From the NCBI GenBank assembly GCA_036320915.1, contig JAXBDG010000001.1, positions 3,742,001 through 3,806,000 on the forward strand: 64,000 nt of DNA, read 5' to 3'. Both the position numbers and the translations under genes were made by a program. The notes beneath the pieces are model-generated. The model was not told where the DNA came from and searched no databases. It saw only the letters and a program-made list of their open reading frames with translations. Shown here piece after piece: positions 34,769-45,055 of this stretch (position 1 is its first letter; each line of letters begins with the position of its first letter). Source of the stretch: Linnemannia elongata (lineage: Eukaryota > Mortierellomycota > Mortierellomycetes > Mortierellales > Mortierellaceae).

Positions 34769-36097
34769 AGCTCACCCTACAATCTCTTTATCATTGGACT
34801 GACTCAGGCTAAATTAGATTGTTGAAGGACAGCCCTTTTTGGAGGACGTCTACATCGAGGGCCATGCTTTTAACTAGGTATCGCTGCCAACATTATCCCC
34901 CTTTCTACGTATGAAGGAAAGACGATATACCCCTCCAACCCTTATTTCTTATTCCTAGTAGGTTTTTGTGAAGACTGAGTGGACGTTTATCTGTAAGTCC
35001 CACGCAATGATAAACATGCTCTTCTTCTGCTGTTACTATTTTCCACAGTTCCTCATGAAAATACGATAAAAAGTCCATGAAAAGACGGTGAAAATAGTAT
35101 CATCGGTCTCCTGCGCCCTACATCGCCGTCAATCATTCATTCGTAGCCTGAACGTCCCCTCGGTCCACACTTCTGAAACCTCCTATCTTATCCTTTACCA
35201 ACCGATCTCTTCTATTGTGATTTACTTAGGGTCGTAAGCCTTTATGGAATATAGTACTGCCACTGCGCTGTGTTGTTGTTGTTGTTATTGTTAGAGTCGA
35301 TGACAAAACAGCAAAGGGCTTAGCACATAGCGGGCAGAGTGCTTTTGTTGTCGTTGCGGTGGCGATACGTGTTATGTTAGGGAGGCCTGAATGTTGATTG
35401 CTTGTTTGTTGATGCTGGTGATGGCTGGAGAGGATGTTGGTCCCAGTACTGGTCCTTATTCCTATTGATTCTTGCTCATGGTTCCATGGGCTATTGTCTT
35501 TCTGTCTTTGGCTGATCCTGGCATAGGCCAATATTTTTGTGATTCATATCCTTTTGGAGGAATGAGCTGGTGAGTAAAGTTGGAACAGGTGGAAAAAAGG
35601 GAGAGGGGGGGAAGAGAGAGAAAGAAAGTGAGTCGCAGCTCATGATGTGACGGAAAGGCCAATCATCCTCGCCAAAAGAAGCACAGTATGGGAAAGAGAG
35701 GAAGAAAAAAATAGAACACCAAGAAGGTTAGGAGTCAACGCGGTGGCAGCTGAGAACAATATCTTTCGATGGACAACAGGAATCCAACCACTCATTATAA
35801 ACTTTCTTTGTCTCACTCTCACTGATACGTAATAGTCAGCGCAAGCTCTATGACTTTCTAACCAAAGGTGTTTTCCTTCTCTCTCCTTACAAAAGGAGAG
35901 CTGCTACACCACTGCAACCACCCTCTCACTCTTTTCCTTTTTATCGTCAAACACGTAAAGCCTGGCATTGACGAATGGCTGCGTGCGCACCATTTCAAAA
36001 CCATATTTCAAAAAGTGTAAAGGTATCTGTTCAGAGAGGCTCACAATTATGTTTTCGAGGCTCGCTCGCGTGCGCAAAGGACACATGGCGAAAATTT
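32155..36097. other. Gene-poor flank of the inverted-repeat island
   Basis: Nearly 4 kb with no gene I can support. At 32160-32465 (+) there is a protein-like open stretch (contains KWHVSDVLRGITPKSMLSEW) with no start of its own; it ends at 32465 and may be a coding remnant. An imperfect 28-bp direct repeat (17 bp perfect) occurs at 32238-32265 and 32708-32735. At 34280-34537 (-) an 85-codon ORF is protein-like but unrecognised. A 34-base T run lies at 34734-34767. The last 200 bp lead into the left arm. Confidence 0.5.
34734..34767. repeat. 34-base poly(T) run
   Basis: An uninterrupted T homopolymer, the longest in the window. It could be a low-complexity expansion or the poly(A) tail of a minus-strand retroposed copy. 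No target duplication was found around it. Confidence 0.9.
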
Positions 36098-36266
36098 TTT
36101 CACCCTTTTTTTCTTCATTGCTGTTCCACTGTGGTATGCAAGTGAAAAAAACATAACCAATAAGTAAAAAATTTGAAGGTCAATGGTACCATGGATGACA
36201 AACAACCAAGCTGGATACCCTCGGGGACCAAAAGGGTAAAAGGAAAGCAGAGAAGCAAGCTTTTGA

Positions 36267-36338
36267 TGATCTACGCAGGGGTCGAACCTGCAATCTCCTG
36301 ATTCGTAGTCAGACGCCTTTCCATTGGGCCAGCAGACC
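36267..36338 (-). tRNA. tRNA-Arg (anticodon ACG), copy 1
   Basis: A 72-nt tRNA. The acceptor stem GGTCTGC pairs with GTAGATC (two G-U), the anticodon loop CTACGAA has anticodon ACG, and the T arm is GCAGG-TTCGACC-CCTGC. The discriminator is A. It looks functional. Confidence 0.95.
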
Positions 36339-36616
36339 GATTGCATTCTCTTTTTTCCACGGCCGGAGCCCGGAAACCCGGTCTCTTGCCTCGCTCAACC
36401 AATCGGAGTCGACTGAAGAGCTGTTTTTTCTGATACCTACCAAGATTTTGAGCCGTTTATGTACCGGAAGTTGAAATACTAAATAAGCGATACATAAACG
36501 ACTCAAAATCAAGGTCGCTATCAGAAAAAAGTAGCTCTTCAGTCGACTCCGATTGGTTGAGCGAGGCAAGAGACCGGGTTTCCGGGCTCCGGCCGTGGAA
36601 AAAAGAGAATGCAATC

Positions 36617-36688
36617 GGTCTGCTGGCCCAATGGAAAGGCGTCTGACTACGAATCAGGAGATTGCAGGTTCGACCCCTGCGTAGATCA
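36617..36688 (+). tRNA. tRNA-Arg (anticodon ACG), copy 2
   Basis: Identical to copy 1 and in the opposite half of the same palindrome. The fold is complete, without an intron. Confidence 0.95.
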
Positions 36689-37589
36689 TCAAAAGCTTGC
36701 TTCTCTGCTTTCCTTTTACCCTTTTGGTCCCCGAGGGTATCCAGCTTGGTTGTTTGTCATCCATGGTACCATTGACCTTCAAATTTTTTACTTCTTGTTT
36801 ATGTTTTTTTCACTTGCATACCACAGTGGAACAGCAATGAAAAAATTATTATGCTGGAAACGAGTTGCGATTCAGAACCAAGAGGGGAAGGAATCTGTGT
36901 GTTCTCTTATTCATTTTGCGGTGCCCGAGAAGGAAAAAAAAAAAAAAAAGAAATCGACCTTAAATTGGTCGATCCTCCTCTTCCTCTTTTGCTCTCTCCC
37001 CCCTCTTCTATTTATTGCTGAGGAGAGGATGGTGGAACTCATGAATATGGATCACAGTGAATGAAAATGCAAATGGAAGGAGACAAGTTGGAATGGTGAA
37101 GAAAACAAGAACAAAACGAGCAAATCGTTAATGCGATTAGCGCGCATCAACAACAAAGACATGGGGAACGATGGGTAACATGCAACATAGAGATATCAAC
37201 GCCCAGCGTAGACTTCAAAACTACCTTCTTCCTCATTCCCACTGCCACATTGAACTTGCAACCTTGTCATTCGTGTGGAACACATTTTGATCAGGAGAAG
37301 CATTGCTTGCGGCCTTGTCAGGTACAAAAACATGATCGATATGATCGTTGCCACCAATTTTTATTTTTGTTCCATTCATCTACGACAACTAACAGTAAAC
37401 AGATAGATATAAGGCTGGAGCAATGGCAGCGTATGGGGATTAAGAAGAGGAGAGAAAAAAAACTGGCCTGAGGGTGAATGAATGTTTAGAATGAGAATGA
37501 GAATGAGAATGAGCACATGGGTCATGAATGCAAAATGAATGGAGAATGAGACGAGAGGTAGAAAAATACAAAAGAGAGACCGGTTCAAG

Positions 37590-38190
37590 TGCAATGGTAG
37601 CAGAGCCAGAGAGCGAACATACGATTGTTGCATAAGAGGGGGAAAAACCACGATGAGAACTCATTTTTGTTTTTATTGTGACAATATTGACAAGGATAAG
37701 ACTGAAAACATCACAGTTTGTAGCTTCTACCGTCGTCTACGCTTGGATGGGGGTCTCTCTGTATGTTCGGCCACTGAAGGATCTTGCTTGCCAACTCATC
37801 CGTCACCTTCTTGTTCTTTTACATCCTGTACTAAAGATATCGGATAGCGTGGGGCAGGAGACCATGGAATGTACGATCACGCTCAGGTACATGGGACACC
37901 ATTCGTTTCACATCTTTGAGTGGACAAGAAAGTCGCGCCTTCTGTTTCGCTACCCAATTCACAAAGTTCAATTTGAACTGACCACAGGAGGGCTCGTTGC
38001 TACATCCGCTGACGTATGGGATTGTGACCGGGTCAGGCTGGATCTTGAAGTACCTCTGCAACCTCCAAGCGGCATCAAGTGAGTTTGACCGGGATACAGA
38101 GCTGAACACCCAACCTTAACCGTCCGGGGGGAGACCTTTGGGAAATATGTTAACCATTTGCACGAGAGCGTCAATGACCATTGTGGCTAA
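37590..38190. other. Inner flank of left arm
   Basis: This is interior sequence of the island next to the left arm. A minus-strand open stretch (37831-38109, containing FKIQPDPVTIPYVSGCS) is protein-like and could be the C-terminal remnant of the broken gene upstream, but the frame is interrupted. No homology is recognised. Confidence 0.35.
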
Positions 38191-39071
38191 CTATCGCTCA
38201 TCATCCTTGGCATTGTTTGTCTTGGGCAAGGTATCATGGGCGGCGGGGTAGAGGACTAGGCGATTCTTGAGCAGGGTGTGTTGGCTGGAGGTGGACTCGG
38301 CCAGAGTCCCTCCGAAGAAAGGCTTGAAAACTGGGACAGTTTTGGCAACTCTGACAAGGGCATCATAGGCTGAGGTGTATCGAAGAGCGGTCTCGTTCCG
38401 AAAAAAGACACCATCCGGGTTTTTCTTGGAGTGCGAGGACGACCCAATGTCATCAGTTACCTCCTCGTTTTCCTCATCATTCGCCTCCTGTTCCATGTCG
38501 ATTTCGCCTGTTTCCTCCTTGTCGGTCAAAGCGAGAATATAATTCTGCTCCTCCACTGACAGGCGCTCGAACATCGAGTGGGAGTAGTAGAGATGAATGA
38601 GTTCTGAAGGTGGCGGGTTTTGTCGTTCTCATCATACTTGTTGGGACGTTTACATCGGTGCTGGAGTGTCGGGTACCAGATAAATCCTGATCGCATATAC
38701 TGAAGCTCAACAGACTGAAATGGCTCATCCGTAGATCAAAGTCCTGCTTAGCCAGGTTCTTCATCGCAAGACCCCAGTGTGCGGCTTCTGTTCTTCAGCT
38801 TTTTTCTGGGCGGCATGAAGGCCTGCTTTCCTGCAACAGTGTGCTTGCTGGTATGAGGGTACAGCTCCTTGTGGCCATATAAAGAGGCACATCCTCCTTT
38901 CAGCTTTGGGAGAGAATCGGTAGACTGAGCGCTCAACGGCTCGTACTGGGCAAGGAAGAGGGATCGATCGGATTTGGTGAGAATGATACCTCTCGAAACC
39001 TTATCTTTGATGCGGCCTTCAATCTGTGCGACTTGCTCATGGCGCTCGCTGGTTCTAGGCTTTCCAATCAT
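38191..39071 (-). pseudogene. Degenerate coding segment in the island interior
   Basis: Protein-like frames follow one another on the minus strand but do not join cleanly. At 38748-39071 a frame opens with MIGKPRTSERHEQVAQIEGR and ends in a stop. Codons around 38590-38740 (with the stretch RCKRPNKYDENDKT) lie in another frame. At 38191-38574 a third frame begins MFERLSVEEQNYILALTDKE, passes an acidic stretch and ends in a stop. Frame changes without matching splice sites suggest decay, though unrecognised introns are possible. I do not recognise the family, and no transposase, reverse transcriptase or nuclease motif is visible here. Confidence 0.4.
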
Positions 39072-39194
39072 CCGTACAGCCCTCTAAGTTGACAGTGAGG
39101 ATAAAAATGTCAACGCCTTTCCTTTATTTTCATCCTTCTTTTATCCCATATACATTATTTAACCTTAACTCATTGCCTCCATCTCGGGCTTTCT

Positions 39195-41017
39195 TCATTC
39201 GATCAACATGTGCCTTCTGAGCGACTTCAGGACCCAGAGAATCCGCCTGTCTCTTGTTAACCTAGCTACCATCCCTGCAGTAGTGAGCGCACTATCCATT
39301 GCCCTCACAGCTTGCCTTGCTGCCTCGACCAGGTCCTCCAGCCCACATGTCTTGACCGACTTGGCAATGGCATCACGAAGCACAAGTAGATTTTTCTTGG
39401 TTGTAGCCTTTGAAGACTTTGCGAAATCGACCAAATGAGGGACGGCGACAAAGTACATAATCTTGGTGAGAAAAGAGAGCTGATGATAGACACCAGCTTT
39501 CATAGACTCGTGGGTCGGATTGCCTGGGTGGCGCTAAGGAAGTAGAAGGCAATAGTTGTTTGTCGAAGGTCCAAAGTTAACTACCAAGATTTTCCCAGAT
39601 GGTCGGGTCGTCTATGGTATCCTTGGTGAAGGTCTTGAACCGTTTAAAGTCTGCTGATCCTGTAAAGCGGTCTTTGATGGTGTTGGTATTGAGTTTGGAA
39701 ATAGCCCGTAGATCAACAAAGTCGTTGGCGGCCTCGGTCGACGTCCTGCACAATGACAGCAAATCCTCGTTAAAAGGTTCCAGGATTCGCCTCGAATGAG
39801 AGACGACCAAAAGGGGTCACAGGATCAGAAGATATCTGGACAGAAATGGGATGGCAACCAACAGACGCGTCTTCTTGACTGTACAGGGCCACAAGCCGGC
39901 ACTGGCCGTAGGAAACAGTGTTGCTGTGACAGGAATGTTGATCGCATCGGTGGCCTGAGCTCGTAGCCACCTCTCCAGCCATGGCGCCGGTCCGCTTGTG
40001 TTGCTCGTGCACCCTTTACCTCCGTTCAATGCCTCCAGTGACGTCCTTGGTAATGAGCGCAGCCAACGTCCACCCCTTCACCTTCACAACTTGCTCATGC
40101 TCCTTGATCAACTCCGAAAGGCATCTGTCCTTGGCAGCCCTGATGGTGGGCCTTCGATCCGGCGATGGAAGTTGCGCATCCCAAAAAAACGTGATTTCAT
40201 CTGATCTGATCTGAGAGGTCTCACTCTTGAATGAATCCCGTGAGAGAAGAGAAGTCTTGAGTCTGGAGTTATTTCAGGAGTGGGCCGAGCTGGTCGAGAA
40301 GAAGCGAAGACAGCGACCACGGATAATAGAAACCGCTGGCAGCAGAGGTGGCCAGTTGAGATCCGCCAATGGCAATAAGGTTCCTTTTGATGTCTTGAGA
40401 TATGCTGTCCTGTCGATAGTAGCTCTCGTCGACAAAGGGGCGAGCCAGCTGAATCCACTCGTAACAGACAAGTTGAGACAACTTAGATATGTTGATGATC
40501 CTAGAGGAGGGAGACCTGCCTGAGGAGTTGGCATTCTTGTTAGCACGGTGAATGGGGCCCTTTCACGTCATTCCTATGTAGAAGGTCCAGAGGTCTTCGT
40601 CCTTGCCATCTTTATTGACGACTTCTGCCTTTGACTGCAGTAGAGTGTTGGCCCAAGCGCTGTCTCCCGCGAAGTCTATGGCATATTGAGACAAATTGGC
40701 GCGAGTGATCGTCAATTGCGGAAGGTAGAACCGAATCTGTGAGTGATGTGAAAAAAAGAATAGATGGTCAACATCAAAGGTGAAAATAAGATACGACGTA
40801 GCAGGCATCCTTCTCTTGTTGCAGACAAGCAAAAAAAAAAAAATCTTTATGTTTGAGGCCACTTCAGTGCACACTTTGAGTACATTAGGAACTTGATAGG
40901 TTCCAGGGTTCCTTGACCCAATGCCAGCAGGCAAGGAGCCAATTCAGGGGTGGCGAGCATGGTAACAGATTTGTCTCTTCGCTCAACCGGTTTAATTCCT
41001 TTCACCCTTCTTCCAAA
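39195..41017 (-). pseudogene. Degenerate coding segment, possibly with a GIY-YIG-like motif
   Basis: Several minus-strand frames look like protein. From 40736 to 40269, 156 codons are open except for one TGA at 40563-40565, where a single C-to-T change from CGA would explain the stop. It carries WTFYIGMT before the stop and LIAIGGSQLATSAASGFY later, which weakly recalls the YIG and terminal LI..LN..GG parts of GIY-YIG nucleases. Further pieces are 39577-39810 (LSLCRTSTEAANDFVDLRAI) and 39195-39503 (helical, with KTCGLEDLVEAARQAVRAMD). They are separated by stops and frame changes. They may be one decayed multi-exon gene or several fragments. The function is unassigned and the motif call is tentative. 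Confidence 0.35.
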
Positions 41018-41543
41018 GTTGATTATAGGAAGGATGGTGTCGACGTGGTTGCTGCTGGTTTGGTTGGTTGGGCAAGGCGTATTGTTTTTTCTTCTTTTCG
41101 CAAAGTTTGAAGCGCAGGTGATGAGAAGTGGAGAAAAAAGACGCAGATGTGTAAAGTATGGGCGAGAGGGAGATAGAGAAGGTGAACAAATAGTTGAACA
41201 AACAAAATGAGAAGAGGATTGAGCAACTGGAAAAAAGTGAGAGTAAGGAAAGTTGTGGGATACGATTAAAAGATGCAAGGTAAGCGAGGAGACAAAAGGA
41301 AAGACGGACGCGAGACCTGTGTTATGTACAAAGACTGCCACTTGCTCCCGTGTGTTACTTTTCACTTGTCGATGATGCCAATGATGGTGGTACGCCTTAC
41401 TTAGCTGATAGTCAAGCCATCTATCGCCATGCGAATCAACATGGATGGCATCCACAATTCTTTTCATTAGTTGTGGTAGAATGTGGTGGATTATATCTCT
41501 TGGTGGACGGCTCTCGTAATTGTGGACACGGCTCTGGTGGGGT

Positions 41544-42379
41544 GGATATATTTATTTGTTGCCCCCCGGGCAACAGATATTATGTGTTGCCCACCTTTTT
41601 TTGGCTTCTTATATGTTGCCCAAAGTGAAGTCTATTCATTGCCCTCCCCAGTTGCCATCGGAGATTGAATACTCTTATACGTTGCCAAAAAAACGCCAAT
41701 CTGTTGCCCACCCCGCAAAATTATTTGTTGCCTTCTACATAGTTACCCAATGTGATGAATTGTATCCTTATGAGCCGCGCACTTTCTTTCCTCCCTTTCT
41801 CGTTCTCTCCTCCCACCTGCACCATTACCGACATGGTTGCCTTATGTATCGAGCTATGTACCTCTGAGTTTCGCGTACACCTCTGAGTTTCGCGTAGATA
41901 TGTTACCTTATGTATTAAGACATGTACCTATGAGTTCTTCTTACTCTCTTTCTCTCTTTCTCTTTTCTCTCTCTCATACCGGTATGGGTTAATTGACCAT
42001 GAAAGAAAGAAGAGTACAGACCTAGAGCTGGTGCAGCATATGGGACAGTGAACACGCGTACGAAATAGAGCTATGTCAAAGTGTACAATTCGTGGCAATA
42101 TGACTGTGAAGAGAAGACACGTCCCCCTCCCCCTGACCTATGAGCTCCTGGTGCACATCCATGGGATACATACAAAGAGATTGATTCTCTACAGGTAGAT
42201 GATGCCGCGGCGCAGGTGGGGGAAGGACGATAGGGCAACGTATAGCGGCAGAGCCTTGGGCAACAATTAAGATCTTGGGATGGGCACCGGTTTAGAGCAT
42301 AATTGTGGGCAACGAATAGACTTCACTATGGGCAACATATAAGAAGCCAAAAAAAGATGGGCAACAAATAGATATATCC
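41544..42379. mobile_element. 836-bp Mutator-type non-autonomous transposon (MITE)
   Basis: The ends are inverted: the left starts GGATATATTTATTTGTTGCC and the right, reverse-complemented, starts GGATATATCTATTTGTTGCC. The match continues for about 80 bp apart from a 28-bp insertion in the left end. A perfect 10-bp direct duplication, CTGGTGGGGT, flanks it at 41534-41543 and 42380-42389; duplications of 9-10 bp are typical of Mutator-like elements. The subterminal regions carry many GTTGCC(C) motifs (about eight on the left, five inverted on the right), which resemble transposase binding repeats. There is no coding capacity. A 19-bp-period tandem duplication lies at 41860-41896. It is nested inside the large inverted-repeat structure. 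Confidence 0.85.
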
Positions 42380-42389
42380 CTGGTGGGGT

Positions 42390-42558
42390 TTACTCTAGGT
42401 AAGGCATTTCTTCCATAGCCAAGCCTCTTTTTTCCCCCTATGTAAGGCTTTCTTTTCTTTGGGGAGAGTAAATGATACTATGGACTCAGCAATGGCCATT
42501 ATGAATGCCTGCCAAGTCTACCCTTCCTTCATCTCACTCTTTGTGAAAGCACATCGAG
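42390..42558. other. Short spacer between MITE and right arm
   Basis: This continues the sequence interrupted by the MITE. An 8-bp inverted pair (TTTACTCT near 42388 and AGAGTAAA near 42465) flanks repeated GTAAGGC motifs. No gene is seen. Confidence 0.4.
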
Positions 42559-43459
42559 CTTGAACCGGTCTCTCTTTTGTATTTTTCTACCTCTCGTCTC
42601 ATTCTCCATTCATTTTGCATTCATGACCCATGTGCTCATTCTCATTCTCATTCTCATTCTAAACATTCATTCACCCTCAGGCCAGTTTTTTTTCTCTCCT
42701 CTTCTTAATCCCCATACGCTGCCATTGCTCCAGCCTTATATCTATCTGTTTACTGTTAGTTGTCGTAGATGAATGGAACAAAAATAAAAATTGGTGGCAA
42801 CGATCATATCGATCATGTTTTTGTACCTGACAAGGCCGCAAGCAATGCTTCTCCTGATCAAAATGTGTTCCACACGAATGACAAGGTTGCAAGTTCAATG
42901 TGGCAGTGGGAATGAGGAAGAAGGTAGTTTTGAAGTCTACGCTGGGCGTTGATATCTCTATGTTGCATGTTACCCATCGTTCCCCATGTCTTTGTTGTTG
43001 ATGCGCGCTAATCGCATTAACGATTTGCTCGTTTTGTTCTTGTTTTCTTCACCATTCCAACTTGTCTCCTTCCATTTGCATTTTCATTCACTGTGATCCA
43101 TATTCATGAGTTCCACCATCCTCTCCTCAGCAATAAATAGAAGAGGGGGGAGAGAGCAAAAGAGGAAGAGGAGGATCGACCAATTTAAGGTCGATTTCTT
43201 TTTTTTTTTTTTTTCCTTCTCGGGCACCGCAAAATGAATAAGAGAACACACAGATTCCTTCCCCTCTTGGTTCTGAATCGCAACTCGTTTCCAGCATAAT
43301 AATTTTTTCATTGCTGTTCCACTGTGGTATGCAAGTGAAAAAAACATAAACAAGAAGTAAAAAATTTGAAGGTCAATGGTACCATGGATGACAAACAACC
43401 AAGCTGGATACCCTCGGGGACCAAAAGGGTAAAAGGAAAGCAGAGAAGCAAGCTTTTGA

Positions 43460-43531
43460 TGATCTACGCAGGGGTCGAACCTGCAATCTCCTGATTCGTA
43501 GTCAGACGCCTTTCCATTGGGCCAGCAGACC
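43460..43531 (-). tRNA. tRNA-Arg (anticodon ACG), copy 3
   Basis: Sequence identical to the copies in the left arm, with a full cloverleaf. Confidence 0.95.
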
Positions 43532-43809
43532 GATTGCATTCTCTTTTTTCCACGGCCGGAGCCCGGAAACCCGGTCTCTTGCCTCGCTCAACCAATCGGA
43601 GTCGACTGAAGAGCTACTTTTTTCTGATAGCGACCTTGATTTTGAGTCGTTTATGTATCGCTTATTTAGTATTTCAACTTCCGGTACATAAACGGCTCAA
43701 AATCTTGGTAGGTATCAGAAAAAACAGCTCTTCAGTCGACTCCGATTGGTTGAGCGAGGCAAGAGACCGGGTTTCCGGGCTCCGGCCGTGGAAAAAAGAG
43801 AATGCAATC

Positions 43810-43881
43810 GGTCTGCTGGCCCAATGGAAAGGCGTCTGACTACGAATCAGGAGATTGCAGGTTCGACCCCTGCGTAGATCA
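43810..43881 (+). tRNA. tRNA-Arg (anticodon ACG), copy 4
   Basis: Identical to the other three. It diverges from copy 3 within the right-arm palindrome. Confidence 0.95.
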
Positions 43882-44050
43882 TCAAAAGCTTGCTTCTCTG
43901 CTTTCCTTTTACCCTTTTGGTCCCCGAGGGTATCCAGCTTGGTTGTTTGTCATCCATGGTACCATTGACCTTCAAATTTTTTACTTATTGGTTATGTTTT
44001 TTTCACTTGCATACCACAGTGGAACAGCAATGAAGAAAAAAAGGGTGAAA

Positions 44051-45055
44051 TTTTTTTTTGTGCCACGCGAGAGCGAACTCTGATCTGGACCCTCGATAAT
44101 TGCTCCAAGATCGCCATTTATTTTTATTTTTTTTCTACAAAGTGAGAGATGGGATTCAGTTTCTAGTGGTGTTAGCGGGGGTATATTGTGAATTGACAAG
44201 GTAGAAACTAAAGATGAAGGGGAAGAGGGGGTGAGTGCGACAACAAGGTATTTGAACTGAGTGTGGAGAAGAAAGGAGAATGAAAGACGAGACCATTTAT
44301 TTTTTTTCATGAAAGGAGAAAAAAAAATTGCGTTTCGGTTCCATCCTTCTATCTCTATTTTTTTTTTTTTTTTTTTGGCCGTTGAGGAATTGCGAATGAG
44401 GTGCCATCCAATACCTTTTGTTTATGTTTATCGATTGCTTAGGCCATTCTCGTCTCCCATCCCCCTCCTTCTCCACGCACCTATCATATTCATTGTTTCC
44501 CCCACCTTGCGCCTTGTTCTTTTTCTCTCTCTTTTACTCCCTCACATTTCATTCCTCTTTCGTCGTCATCACTCTTCATTCACTTCTCTCATTCATTCTC
44601 TTTCCTCATATACTCCTTCTCTTTCCTCATTCACTCATTCTCTCATTCATTCACACTTGGTTTTTTGCCATCTTTCTTTCTTTCTTATTGTGTGAGGCTG
44701 CTGTTGTAGCTGCTTCGCCCACATTCATCCTCCAGTCAACTCACACCCTTCACACTTTTTTCAGTCCTTGTTCTTGTCCTTGTGAGTGTGTGCTCTCAAC
44801 TCAATTGCTCACAGGGATTCCCAGCCTTTCGCTGTGCCCTTGCCCTGGTCCAGTCCATGCACACCACCTCCTCTTCTATTTCCTCCTTCTTATCTCCTCC
44901 CTGCTACTCACCCCTTGCATATCCAACCAGTCGAACCCATCATCGCCATCACAAGCGACATCATCGTTCACACCAGCGCCTCTACCGCTACTCCTGCTAC
45001 CATCCCATTTCCGCCCATACCATCAAGAGCATCAAGAGCATCAATCACGCACAGC
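44051..45055. other. Promoter and leader of the aspartic protease gene
   Basis: No separate gene is seen. Homology to the left flank of the island ends at about 44050. A T run lies near 44358-44375, and a long pyrimidine-rich leader (44430-45050) precedes the protease start. An open frame continues upstream of the chosen ATG to 44786 but is low-complexity. Confidence 0.5.

Larger units (their letters stand above)
36115..36840. repeat. 726-bp palindrome with head-to-head tRNA-Arg genes (left arm)
   Basis: The two 363-bp halves are near-perfect reverse complements, centred at about 36477. Mismatches are concentrated near the centre (an imperfect hairpin around 36420-36535 with an unpaired loop of about 20 nt) and at two positions near the outer end. 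The two tRNA genes diverge, with 278 bp between their 5' ends. Confidence 0.92.
36098..37589 (+). repeat. Left arm of large inverted repeat (1,492 bp)
   Basis: Reverse complement of 42559-44050. The lengths are equal to the base. Every block compared by eye matches, including the asymmetric palindrome centre, a 16-base A run and a four-unit GAATGA-type hexamer array. It carries two tRNA-Arg genes. ORFs reading through it (for example 36609-37064) only translate the tRNA and its flanks. Confidence 0.93.
36098..44050. mobile_element. Candidate large element or inverted duplication bounded by 1,492-bp inverted repeats
   Basis: Two arms of equal length face each other across 4,969 bp. The arm ends read TTTCACCC on the left and GGGTGAAA on the right, and homology stops abruptly at both outer and inner ends. 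The interior contains degenerate minus-strand coding sequence and a nested small transposon. This layout fits a terminal-inverted-repeat or fold-back element of about 8 kb. However, no transposase is recognised and no clear target duplication is visible, because both outer ends sit in A/T runs. An inverted segmental duplication of a tRNA locus, or an assembly inversion, remains possible. Confidence 0.5.
42559..44050 (-). repeat. Right arm of large inverted repeat (1,492 bp)
   Basis: Reverse complement of 36098-37589, same length. It contains the second palindrome (about 43308-44033) and two tRNA-Arg genes. Confidence 0.93.

Noticed and set aside
36609..37064. Repeated 'protein' ORFs with the stretch WPNGKASDYESGDCRFDP, four copies at 36047, 36609, 43084 and 43802
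   Set aside because: They are readings across the tRNA-Arg(ACG) gene and its flank in each palindrome half, not proteins.
40563..40565. In-frame TGA read as selenocysteine
   Set aside because: The surrounding frames are generally broken and no selenocysteine machinery context is visible; simple decay is more likely.
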